This document shows positions 6,949 to 14,505 of a DNA stretch of 14,913 nt, piece by piece (the first letter of the stretch is position 1; every line of letters begins with the position of its first letter). This DNA is from Gemmatimonadota bacterium (GTDB lineage Bacteria > GCA-2686955). The notes below the pieces were generated by a model, which saw nothing but the letters and a program-made list of their open reading frames with translations, searched no databases and was not told the origin of the DNA. The stretch is from positions 1-14,913 of the forward strand of contig NYZA01000055.1 of assembly GCA_002686955.1 (NCBI GenBank), in the 5' to 3' direction. Both the position numbers and the translations under genes were made by a program.

Positions 6949-8733
6949 GGAGTCTAACCGCCCCCGCCAATGATGCACCTTTTCCCGCAGAAGGGGAAAG
7001 GCGGTCCGCGTTGTGAGCAGGAGCCGATCGATGCGCGACGGATCGGGGCCGGCGTCGATCGTCATCTCGTGCAATCCGGCATCGAGCTCGACCACACCCA
7101 GCTCGAGCCAGCGCCAGCCATCGGGGGAGCCCGCCTTCCCCGATCGCGTGCCGAGCTCGCGCCCGTCGATACGCGTGGACGGAATTGTCGCCCCTTCTCC
7201 ACGCGCGCGGATCCAGATCGCATACTTGCGCAGGGCGGGCACTTCGATTCGATAGCCGAGCCGCGAGCGCTTCCCCGTCCCCGGTTCCACCTCCCGCGTC
7301 AAGCACCGATGCCCCCATGCCGTCGTATCCCCGACCACGCTCCACTCGCGCAGGTCGTCGGCGGACTCCGCCTCGCGGTAGAGGTCGATCTCGAACGATC
7401 CGGTATGCCAGCGGTCGTACTGGTAGGCCGAGCAGGCGATCCGGTCCGCACGGTAGAGCCCCGGCGTGTCGAAAACGTGCACACGCCCATCGTATCCCTG
7501 AAAGACGATATCGGTGTCGCCGTCGCCATCGAGGTCGGCGAGCTGTCCCGTCCCGAAATCGTTGGTACCGGTGTGGATCGGCCACCCCGCCACCGGCGAG
7601 CCGTCCTGCTCCAGGGCCCAAAGATTCGGATTGGAGCCACCCACGAACGCCTCCTGCTCAGGGTCACCGTCGAGATCGGCGACGAGAAGCTGGGAACGGA
7701 TCAACCAGCTTCCCAGCCAGGGCCATCCCGGCAGCTGCCTTCCTTCGAGATCGACCAACGAGACCCGGTGGTCGTCCGAAGCCGACCAGAGCGCCGGTGT
7801 GCTCCTCCCCTCGAGCGTGACCACCACCGGCATCTCGGCTCGAAATCCCCCCTTCGGCCATGGCCGCTCCGGTAGGGCGCTCCCCCGGTGATCGAGCAGC
7901 CGAATGCGGCCGAGGTCGTCCGACAGGAGCAGCTCCGGTCGCGAATCACCCGCGAGATCAACCGCCGAAAGCGGAGGCGTGGAGACCGGCGCATCCAGCT
8001 CCGCGAGCACCGTCGAGGGTCCGAGTGCGGATCCGTCCCACTGGATCGCGTAGATCCGTCCTCGGCCCACTTTCGGTCGGTCGTAGGCGGAGAAAGCGAT
8101 GTCGAGATCTCCATCGAGGTCCAGATCGGCGATCACGGGGCTCGATTCGATCGTCAGGTCGACGGAGAAGGGCGACCAGGGCAGCTCTTTGCCCTCCGCG
8201 TCGTAGCCTTCGATGTTGCTTGGTCCGCCCCAACGAGGATGGGCAGCGACGATCGTCTCGAGCCGACCGTCTCCATCGAGATCGGCCACCGTCGGCGCGC
8301 GACCGCCGACCTGGTGTAGCTCGATCGGCCAACCCGGCGGCTGGCTTCCGTCGCGCCGAATCGCACACAGATAGGCGCGATCCGACGCCGTATGCCACGC
8401 GTGCGCCACAACTTCGACCTCTCCGTCGTGGTCGAGATCCGCCGCGGCGGGGGCTTCGATCGTGCCGAGAGGGAGCGGGATCGGCCACCCTTCGAGCGCC
8501 TTGCCGTTCACGTCCCACGCATGAATGCTCGGATCGGACCAATCGAACGATCCGGCCACCACTTCGGGCGCGCCGTCGCCGTCGAGATCCGCAACGACCG
8601 GCGTCGTGCCCCATTTCCAGCGGACCGGCCAGCCCTTGTTCTCATCGATCGCGCACGCGTTTGAAGCGACCATCGCCGCCAAGAGCAAGAGGCATGGTCC
8701 GCGCAGACTTACTGGCAAGAGTTTGTGCAACAA
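6946..8733 (-). CDS. Secreted FG-GAP/VCBS beta-propeller with C-terminal CBM-like domain
   Basis: The protein has 595 residues. The signal peptide (LLPVSLRGPCLLLLAAMVASNACA) would be cut near residue 28. Eight blade-like units follow, usually a GWP[IVW] segment then [VA]ADLDGDG..E: loops at about 48, 98, 150, 202, 259, 305, 351 and 399. The fifth and seventh are altered, and the sixth (VVVTLEGR) has lost the Asp-rich calcium loop. Residues about 452-583 form a beta-sandwich resembling CBM6/35-type domains (YREAESADDL, WLELGVVELDAGLHEMTID, SRIDRLLLT). A sugar-binding surface role is inferred. The start is uncertain: tandem TTG codons at 8733/8730 are the only starts preserving the signal peptide, with no clear ribosome site. 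Its start overlaps the upstream beta-helix gene by 25 nt, so translational coupling is likely. Its TAA stop is the flank of repeat C. Confidence 0.85.
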   Translation of the reverse strand: MLHKLLPVSLRGPCLLLLAAMVASNACAIDENKGWPVRWKWGTTPVVADLDGDGAPEVVAGSFDWSDPSIHAWDVNGKALEGWPIPLPLGTIEAPAAADLDHDGEVEVVAHAWHTASDRAYLCAIRRDGSQPPGWPIELHQVGGRAPTVADLDGDGRLETIVAAHPRWGGPSNIEGYDAEGKELPWSPFSVDLTIESSPVIADLDLDGDLDIAFSAYDRPKVGRGRIYAIQWDGSALGPSTVLAELDAPVSTPPLSAVDLAGDSRPELLLSDDLGRIRLLDHRGSALPERPWPKGGFRAEMPVVVTLEGRSTPALWSASDDHRVSLVDLEGRQLPGWPWLGSWLIRSQLLVADLDGDPEQEAFVGGSNPNLWALEQDGSPVAGWPIHTGTNDFGTGQLADLDGDGDTDIVFQGYDGRVHVFDTPGLYRADRIACSAYQYDRWHTGSFEIDLYREAESADDLREWSVVGDTTAWGHRCLTREVEPGTGKRSRLGYRIEVPALRKYAIWIRARGEGATIPSTRIDGRELGTRSGKAGSPDGWRWLELGVVELDAGLHEMTIDAGPDPSRIDRLLLTTRTAFPLLREKVHHWRGRLDS

Positions 8734-10415
8734 GCCAGGTTGTTGCCAACCTTGTACTCAAGACAACCCTCGTCGCCCCATGATGCGAATGGGCCGCCGT
8801 AAGCGCCCGCGTCGTTGCGAAGCCCGCCGAGTCCCGGTGGCTGGACATCGTTGTAGATCGGGTTCGTCGGGCCGGCATCGATGGCCCGCGACACCGAATC
8901 AGGGCTCGACGTGGCCCCGTAGCAGGAATGAGGAGGATCGTAAGTCTTCAACATGTAGCTGTGCGTCATATTCGCGATCGAGCCCCGCCAGTAGTGGGGA
9001 TTCGACCCCCCGAGATCGCTCTCCGTGACGTCGTTCACACCTTCTACACCGGCAGGGTAGACGCCCACGGGGGAATAGTCCGCGATCTGTCCCTTCTCCC
9101 GGTTGCCCCATAGAACATTGTAGTCGGTGTACAGACTGTCGGGATTGAAGGCACCATGGATTGCCGCGATTCCGGCGGTTTGCGCTTCGGCGAAGAGGGG
9201 TGGGACGTCGCGGGTGCGCGAGACGATGTTGCCCAAGAGGACGGCATTGTTATCGTCATCCATCGCGATGCCGTACCCCTCTGACCAGTCGACAGTGTTG
9301 TTGAAAACGTCGACGATAGTGGGGACCCGGCCACCATCGCCCTGTGCCTCGATATCGAACGAACCCCACATACCCATACTGTTCGAGGCCCCCGCGGACC
9401 GCCCCGATGCGATCCCCGATGCGTCGGAATTGGTTTGGTACCACGTACGAGCCACAATATTGTTGCGAACAGTTCCCAGCGAACCGTGGGTGAAATGGAT
9501 GCCGGTTTGTTCGTTGCAATAGAGGAGGTTATGTTGGATGATCGTTGACGCGTATTCGTCCCACGGCGGCTCTTGCAGGAAAAACGGCACGGGATCGCCG
9601 AGTCGCGCGAAACTCATGTGCACTCCTTCGGCCGTGCCAGTGACCCGGTTGTTCTCGATCTTGCCGACGAAATGGAAAGTGGAGATACCGTCGGAAAGAT
9701 AGCGATTGGGGTCTCCACCGTTGATCGTAATGATCTCGTTGTCTTCGATCGCGCCCCATTTCAGCGACTGGTATTCGAGGCACTCTCGCCACTCGGGCAA
9801 ACAGGTGTAGTCGGGTCGGCGCCCGATCCAGAGCGCCCCCGCTCCTCGAACTCTCGGCGGGATCAATACGCGTTGGGCCTGAAAGTAGTTGTGCCGCAAG
9901 AAGAGCCCGGTGTTGTACTCCTGCCCGACATCGTCCATCGCCGTCCAAACCGAAAGGGCGCCCGTGTAGTCGTCGGTGGCGACGATCTCGAGATTCTCGA
10001 TCGTCACTCTCATGTCTCGGCAGCGAGACTCGGGACCGTCGTTCATGTCGTTGTGGATCTCGACGACGGCGTAGTTCTCCCAGATCTCGGTCGGTTCCCC
10101 CGAGGGTTCTCCGATTGCGTGCTCGATGCGCGGTCGATCGGTATCGTCTTCGGCGCGAAGCGTGATGTAGAACGAATCCTCGGCGGAGGGGTAGATGTGG
10201 AGCCGCTCGAAGTACACACCCGACTCTACCGCGATCTCGTCGCCGTGCCGCGCCGAATCGATAGCCGCTTGTATCGTCGCGATGCATTCGACGCACGTGC
10301 CGACGGTGAGGGTGTCGGCCCGGGCGCTGGGAGGAACGACGACCGAACCAGCCAGCCATCCGAGCGCGACCATCAAGCACAATCGGTAGGGTTGTCTATC
10401 GGGGGGGAGCCCCAT
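8709..10415 (-). CDS. Secreted right-handed parallel beta-helix protein with Cys-rich C-terminus
   Basis: The protein has 568 residues from the ATG at 10415; an adjacent ATG at 10418 is possible, but AGGAG lies 6 nt from 10415 and only 3 nt from 10418. The signal peptide ends PPSARA, cut near residue 33. The helix entry is classical: TIQAAIDSARHGDEIAVESGVYFERL. Many rungs follow (VTIENLEIVATDD, GAIEDNEIITINGG, GIHFTHGSLGTVRNNIVART, VDVFNNTVDWSEG), closing with AIDAGPTNP and LRNDAGAYGGPFASWG. The last residues, CLEYKVGNNLACCTNSCQ, are cysteine-rich and unlike the plus-strand helix protein, which otherwise shares the fold and closing motif. It is first in a minus-strand group with the FG-GAP propeller (25-nt overlap). 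A polysaccharide or surface role is inferred; no catalytic site is assigned. Confidence 0.87.
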   Translation of the reverse strand: MGLPPDRQPYRLCLMVALGWLAGSVVVPPSARADTLTVGTCVECIATIQAAIDSARHGDEIAVESGVYFERLHIYPSAEDSFYITLRAEDDTDRPRIEHAIGEPSGEPTEIWENYAVVEIHNDMNDGPESRCRDMRVTIENLEIVATDDYTGALSVWTAMDDVGQEYNTGLFLRHNYFQAQRVLIPPRVRGAGALWIGRRPDYTCLPEWRECLEYQSLKWGAIEDNEIITINGGDPNRYLSDGISTFHFVGKIENNRVTGTAEGVHMSFARLGDPVPFFLQEPPWDEYASTIIQHNLLYCNEQTGIHFTHGSLGTVRNNIVARTWYQTNSDASGIASGRSAGASNSMGMWGSFDIEAQGDGGRVPTIVDVFNNTVDWSEGYGIAMDDDNNAVLLGNIVSRTRDVPPLFAEAQTAGIAAIHGAFNPDSLYTDYNVLWGNREKGQIADYSPVGVYPAGVEGVNDVTESDLGGSNPHYWRGSIANMTHSYMLKTYDPPHSCYGATSSPDSVSRAIDAGPTNPIYNDVQPPGLGGLRNDAGAYGGPFASWGDEGCLEYKVGNNLACCTNSCQ

Positions 10416-10579
10416 CATTGTCTCCTGAGAACCGCTGCATAGACCCACGGGACAACCCATTCTCACCCCGGTCGGGGCCGATCTCAACCTCGATTGTTCG
10501 ATATGGCGAGGCGGAACAGCAGATGTCGTTCAGCCCGAGGCCACCCCGCGACACCTCTCCGCCTCGAGAATCCAGGGCC

Positions 10580-10608
10580 GGAGCGCTCCGCCTCGGGCGA
10601 GCGCTTCC
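10580..10608 (-). terminator. Hairpin after the SGNH/hypothetical pair
   Basis: Positions 10580-10588 (GGAGCGCTC) pair with 10599-10608 (GAGCGCTTCC): 9 bp with one bulged T and a 10-nt loop. It begins 18 nt past the minus-strand stop at 10627, where a terminator for the MFS-to-hypothetical group would be expected. No T-run follows on the minus strand, so it may be a Rho-dependent end, a 3' stabiliser or chance in GC-rich DNA. The rest of the 10419-10626 gap should hold the promoter of the beta-helix operon; no clear -35/-10 pair is seen. Confidence 0.35.
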
Positions 10609-10626
10609 TCACCGCCCCGCGCCCCT

Positions 10627-11139
10627 TCACCGATCTTCCAAGCGGTTGATCAACAGCCTGTTGGGGCCGATTGCGTCGATGATCCTCCGCACATGGACCC
10701 AGGGCGCCGTCCCGAGCTCGTGACCCGATCCGCTCCCCTCCCGAAACCTCGCCTCGAGCACTTCTCCCCTTCCCCCGAGCTCGACAGTGATCTTCTCGTC
10801 GGTCAGAAGGGCATCCCCACCCTGTAGGAGCACAACGGCTCTCATCGCCACATCCGCGGCGAAGAAGCGAACCAGCAATCGCACCGCATCGGCCTCCAGG
10901 AAGATTCCGCGGCGGCTCCGGGCCAGCGCTTCGGCCGAGCGATGGAAATGCAGAACCGGCAGCCCCCCTACCGGTGCCGGCTCGGGATGGGGAAGTCCAC
11001 TTTCGAGGTCGATTCTCGTGGTCAGCACGGGCAGAATCAGTCGAGGCCCTTCCCGTTCCTCCACTCGATCCGCCTCGATCCGGAAGACCGAGGTGGGTGC
11101 GTCGAGAGTAGGCAGGTCGAGGCGTAGCGATCGGCTCAT
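10627..11139 (-). CDS. Unknown beta-rich protein, translationally coupled to SGNH hydrolase
   Basis: The protein has 170 residues and I recognise no family. The start is fixed by the ATGA overlap: the ATG at 11139 shares bases with the TGA stop of the SGNH gene, so the two are almost certainly translated in succession. The sequence opens MSRSLRLDLPTLDAP and has alternating hydrophobic strands (PRLILPVLTTRIDLESG, GIFLEADAVRLLVRFFA, MRAVVLLQGGDALLTDEKITVEL, WVHVRRIIDAIGPNRLLINRL), suggesting a small beta-sandwich or jelly-roll-like fold. There is no signal peptide and no membrane segment, so it is probably cytoplasmic unless exported with its partner. An in-frame upstream extension to 11349 is possible but lies inside the SGNH gene and has shadow-like composition. 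Confidence 0.75.
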   Translation of the reverse strand: MSRSLRLDLPTLDAPTSVFRIEADRVEEREGPRLILPVLTTRIDLESGLPHPEPAPVGGLPVLHFHRSAEALARSRRGIFLEADAVRLLVRFFAADVAMRAVVLLQGGDALLTDEKITVELGGRGEVLEARFREGSGSGHELGTAPWVHVRRIIDAIGPNRLLINRLEDR

Positions 11140-12566
11140 CGCACCGGGCCGAGCAGCCCCTGTTCTTCGATGGAACGGGCGACGAGCTTGGCGATCGCGC
11201 GGCATCCGAGAGCCGAAGGGTGGATCGGCTCGGCCATGAGCGGCAACCGCCCGAAGCTCACCCGCTCCGGAACAGGGTCTCCCGGCTTCCACCGCCGGCA
11301 TGCCACTGTCGATTCGAGACCCGTCCACGTTCCGGATGGGGGGCCGCACCGAAAGAGATAGCGGGTTTCGCCTAGCCTTGGAAGCTCCACGGAAACCGAG
11401 TGAATGCCGTCCCCCGCGCGCCGGTCCGCACCGGCACCGTCATCGGGCAGCAGGAGCGCCCCGGGCAAATCCCCACCGAACGCCCCGCGATTCCCTACAA
11501 GGGTGATCGGGCGGGGCAGGTGGCTGGGCACCGCGACCTCGAACGTGATCGTCCGCGTGGCGGCGGCCGATCGATCGGCACCCACCGGGATCAGCTCTTC
11601 GACCAGCTCTGGCAGCGCTTGCGATTCCCAGCCCTTGCGAAACTCGCTTCGTGCGTCGACAAAGGGCAGATCGAGCTCGTCCGCGACCATCGAGAGAGCC
11701 TCGGTCCTCTCCCCGCGAGGAAAATCGAGCGAGAGCAGCATCGCCCGGCGTCCGGTCCTCCGAATCGACTGGATCATCTCGCCCAGGTTCTCGGCCGTCC
11801 GCTCATCGCTCACGCGCGTGCCTCTCGCGCCGTACCTCTTTTCGGCGGGGCCTGTGACGTGATCCAGAGCCCTCCCGACGAATCGCTCGAGAAGGCGCGC
11901 GCTACTCGATTTCATCATTCCTCGCCGGATCCGGCTCGCCACGCTCTTCTGGCGAGCGATTCGATCGCGATCCGACTCCCTCGCCGGCCATGTGTCGTTG
12001 AATCCGAACGAGAGCACGACCAGATCGGGGTCGGCTGGCAAGACGTCCGACCGAAGAACCGACAGTCCCTGCTCCGATGTGAAGCCGGGAACGGCGAAGT
12101 TCAGTACCTCGACCGGTCGATCGGAGCGAAGGCTCAGAATCTCGCCCAAGCGCTCCGGCCAGGTCTCTCCCTGATCGACCAGGAGTCCGAAAGTGCACGA
12201 ATTCCCGATGCACGCCACCCGCACGCCGGGGCGAGGCTCGATCGGCGGCTCGCCCCGGTAACCGTGAGGGCCGATTCGGACCGTCCAGGGTTGCCCACCC
12301 TCCACATAGCTCGGCACTTCACCCTGGAATCCGGGGACGAGAGACCAGAGAGTCTCGCCGTCTTCGCGCAGCAGCCGGCGATCGGCCGGATTCGGCTCCC
12401 AGCCCATTTCGCGCACCGCCTCGACGAGTGCCGGAGGGGCGTCTCCCGATGCCGCGGGCTCGTCCGCCGCCAAACGCACCGTCACTTCGATCGAAGCGAG
12501 GACCAGCCCGGCGGCCAGAAGGCCGAACGATGCCTTGCGAGGGAGGGAGGGAGCAGCCTCTTGCAT
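11136..12566 (-). CDS. Membrane-anchored SGNH/GDSL hydrolase with an inserted beta-sandwich domain
   Basis: The protein has 476 residues. A hydrophobic N-terminal segment (about 13-31) is a membrane anchor or uncleaved signal. SGNH blocks follow in order: GYRGEP near 102, block I CIGNSCTFG with nucleophile Ser123, block II NFAVPGFTS with Gly161, block III LSFGFND with Asn190, and block V PIHPSALGCRAIA with His449. The usual Asp of DxxH is Glu446 here. Between the Rossmann-like core and block V, residues about 337-440 form an extra domain (TITFEVAVP, ITLVGNRGAFGG, GDGIHSVSVELP, TRYLFRCG) with the look of a CBM20/48 or similar starch-binding-type sandwich. The family acts as an esterase/deacetylase, often on extracellular polysaccharide. 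The start ATG has no strong ribosome site. The stop overlaps the next gene by ATGA. Confidence 0.88.
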   Translation of the reverse strand: MQEAAPSLPRKASFGLLAAGLVLASIEVTVRLAADEPAASGDAPPALVEAVREMGWEPNPADRRLLREDGETLWSLVPGFQGEVPSYVEGGQPWTVRIGPHGYRGEPPIEPRPGVRVACIGNSCTFGLLVDQGETWPERLGEILSLRSDRPVEVLNFAVPGFTSEQGLSVLRSDVLPADPDLVVLSFGFNDTWPARESDRDRIARQKSVASRIRRGMMKSSSARLLERFVGRALDHVTGPAEKRYGARGTRVSDERTAENLGEMIQSIRRTGRRAMLLSLDFPRGERTEALSMVADELDLPFVDARSEFRKGWESQALPELVEELIPVGADRSAAATRTITFEVAVPSHLPRPITLVGNRGAFGGDLPGALLLPDDGAGADRRAGDGIHSVSVELPRLGETRYLFRCGPPSGTWTGLESTVACRRWKPGDPVPERVSFGRLPLMAEPIHPSALGCRAIAKLVARSIEEQGLLGPVR

Positions 12567-12575
12567 GAGCGGAGA

Positions 12576-12969
12576 CTACCTACCCGAACGAGAATCTTCC
12601 CGCCATTCCCCCATCTCCATGAAGTGGCGAGCGATCTTCTCGATCGCGACTACGAAAGCCGCGGTGCGCAGATCTTCGACCGCCTCTTCGCCGTGCCAAA
12701 CCTCCCGGATCTCCCCGTAGGCCTTCCGCATTGTGTCGTCGAGACCGGAGCGCACCAGATCGATCTTCAGGCCGCCTTTCGCGCCGCCAAAGGGAACGTC
12801 GACGATCGCGTATTTGAACGACATGAGGGCGGCGAGCGCCTCCACCTCGTCCTGTGAGACAACCGGAGCGAATCGGATGCCGCCCTTCACCGGCAACCGG
12901 TGCTCCGAGTGATTCGCCCTCCAGCCGGAGAACACACGGTGCTCGCCGCGGATCTTCACCGCGAATCGG
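12576..12969 (-). pseudogene. Glutamate/leucine dehydrogenase remnant, internally deleted
   Basis: The frame reads as a Glu/Leu/Phe/Val dehydrogenase with its middle removed. [20 protein letters not shown] and [27 protein letters not shown] and [13 protein letters not shown] are the conserved N-terminal domain, including the lysines of PVKGG and GAKGG. They are followed at once by [20 protein letters not shown] and [15 protein letters not shown], which belong to the extreme C-terminus. The NAD-binding Rossmann domain, roughly 290 codons, is absent, and so are the first ~50 residues. A GTG at 12959 would give 127 residues against about 415-480 for the family. The junction falls on GATCGATC (12758-12765), consistent with a microhomology deletion. 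The C-terminal tail EDSRSGR is off-family. It stops 9 nt before the SGNH gene. It cannot be a working dehydrogenase; an assembly error is the main alternative. Confidence 0.85.
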
Positions 12970-13077
12970 CTTCCCCTATCGGATGGCCGCCGGCGCTTCT
13001 TGTTGGGAGATCGATCGGGTGCTCAATAAAGGGGCGCTGGTTTTCGCGCACCGCGGGGCGTGGCCGGCGATGGGGGA

Positions 13078-14256
13078 TCAGGTCCCCCTCTCGCTCTCCT
13101 TCCGTCCCAGGCTCCACACCGCCCCGGCGATTCCTAGACATAGCAACGCTCCGAGCGCCAAGAGCGCCGGCCGTTGTCCGCTGCGATCGACCGACCAGCC
13201 CACGAGCGGTCCCAGGACGAGAAACGACAATCGAAAGAGCAGGCTTCGTAGCGACAGAAATCCGGCACGATCGGACGAGGTTAGAGCGCGGTGCTCCTCG
13301 TGCTGCAGCATCGGTGAAGTGAGCCCGCGGGCGCAGGTGAGAAAGAAGTAGAAGACGAATCCCCAGACCTGATGGACCGATGCGAGCCCGAAATAGCCGA
13401 TGCCGATCAGCAAGCCGCAGAAACCGAGGGCGGCGGGGAGGCCGAACAAGCGCTCTAGCCGGTGGCTGAGCAGGGCGCTGAGGGCGACGATGAAGTTGGC
13501 GACGGCCCACATCGGACCGAGCCACGGCTCCGGAAGTCCCGATTCGACGGCATAAATCTGTATCATCCAGACCGGGATGAACGATGCCAGTCCAAAGACG
13601 ACGATCGCAAAGACGAGTCGTCGTAGGCGTGGCGATTCGGAGACGACGAAACGGAGCATTGCACGGATCTGCGCGAGACCGTGGCTCATGGGCGGCCGGG
13701 TCCGCTTCGGTTCGGTCAAGGCGGCGGCGATCCCCAGATTGATGATCCAGACACCGACCTCGATCTGAAATGGAAGGCGGGTCGATACGGCGTAAAGGAG
13801 GCCGGCGCTCAGGGCGGCCAGACCCTCGGCGGACTGTCCCCAGAAAACCATGCGGCCGGACCAGCGGGCGAAAGTCCGCTCGTCACCAAGGTCGAGCAAC
13901 GATTCGTAGAGCAGGGCGGAGTCGGCGCCGGAGACGAGCGAGAGCCCGACGCCGAGCAGCGCCTCGGCCGCGGCGATGCGCTGAAAGGTGTCCGCACCCA
14001 CGTAGAGTCCCCAGCCGGCGGCGGTGACGACCGAGGCGATGATGAGGGTGCGGCGGTATCCGATCCGATCGGCGAGGAAGCCGGAGGGGAACTCGAAGAG
14101 GGCGACGGCCAGACCAAATCCCGCCTGGAGCGCCATGATCTGGGTCATGCTCATCCCCACCTGTCGCTGCCAGAAGATCGTCAGAACGGCCATCGGGAAG
14201 AGGCTCATCTGAAGGCCGTGAAAGAGACAGATCAGGGGCGGGTTGCGGTGCTGCAT
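13078..14256 (-). CDS. MFS transporter
   Basis: The protein has 392 residues from the ATG at 14256, with about twelve hydrophobic segments, the usual length for a 12-helix major facilitator. The loop between helices 2 and 3 carries motif A as GFLADRIGYRRT. LLGVGLSLVSGADSALLYESLLDLG in helix 4 and SDRAGFLSLRSLLFRL in the second half match a subgroup of poorly characterised MFS_1 exporters and permeases. The substrate cannot be read from sequence. The start at 14256 is preferred to an in-frame upstream ATG at 14331 because the extra 25 residues are not family-like; neither has a clear ribosome site. It lies upstream of the dehydrogenase remnant on the same strand, with about 110 nt between, so a shared transcript is possible but unproven. 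Confidence 0.9.
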   Translation of the reverse strand: MQHRNPPLICLFHGLQMSLFPMAVLTIFWQRQVGMSMTQIMALQAGFGLAVALFEFPSGFLADRIGYRRTLIIASVVTAAGWGLYVGADTFQRIAAAEALLGVGLSLVSGADSALLYESLLDLGDERTFARWSGRMVFWGQSAEGLAALSAGLLYAVSTRLPFQIEVGVWIINLGIAAALTEPKRTRPPMSHGLAQIRAMLRFVVSESPRLRRLVFAIVVFGLASFIPVWMIQIYAVESGLPEPWLGPMWAVANFIVALSALLSHRLERLFGLPAALGFCGLLIGIGYFGLASVHQVWGFVFYFFLTCARGLTSPMLQHEEHRALTSSDRAGFLSLRSLLFRLSFLVLGPLVGWSVDRSGQRPALLALGALLCLGIAGAVWSLGRKESERGT

Positions 14257-14505
14257 CGGGGCGATTGTAGTGCTTGGGCGCCTTTTGGAGTCGGGAGAAA
14301 GCCGCCAAGAGAAGCAGGCGCAAGGCGCCATCCGTAGCGCTCATCGCTTCGTTTCGAGTCCATGGCACGAAAGCCGAAGATTCCCGGGGGGACCGCGCAT
14401 TGGTTTTCAGGCTTCCGCCATTCGTAGCCAGGCCCGCCCCGAGGCTCCGCATCCCCGATCCGGCGATTCAGTGTGCTCGCACCGGCAACACAGTTTCGCT
14501 CTCCT

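Noticed and set aside
11140-11349. Upstream extension of the unknown 170-residue protein
   Set aside because: It lies entirely within the SGNH coding region in another frame and has Arg/Pro/Ala-rich shadow composition; the ATGA overlap gives a better start.
11400-12857. 485-codon plus-strand open frame opposite the SGNH gene and dehydrogenase remnant
   Set aside because: Antisense shadow of GC-rich genes: Arg/His/Asp-rich, no domain, spans two unrelated minus-strand genes.
12960-13077. Intrinsic terminator after the MFS gene (GCGC hairpin followed by CCCCTTTATTG)
   Set aside because: The stem is only about 4 bp and the T-run is broken; not enough to call.
14257-14331. Longer start for the MFS transporter
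   Set aside because: The added residues are polar and cysteine-containing, with no match to the start of MFS proteins.
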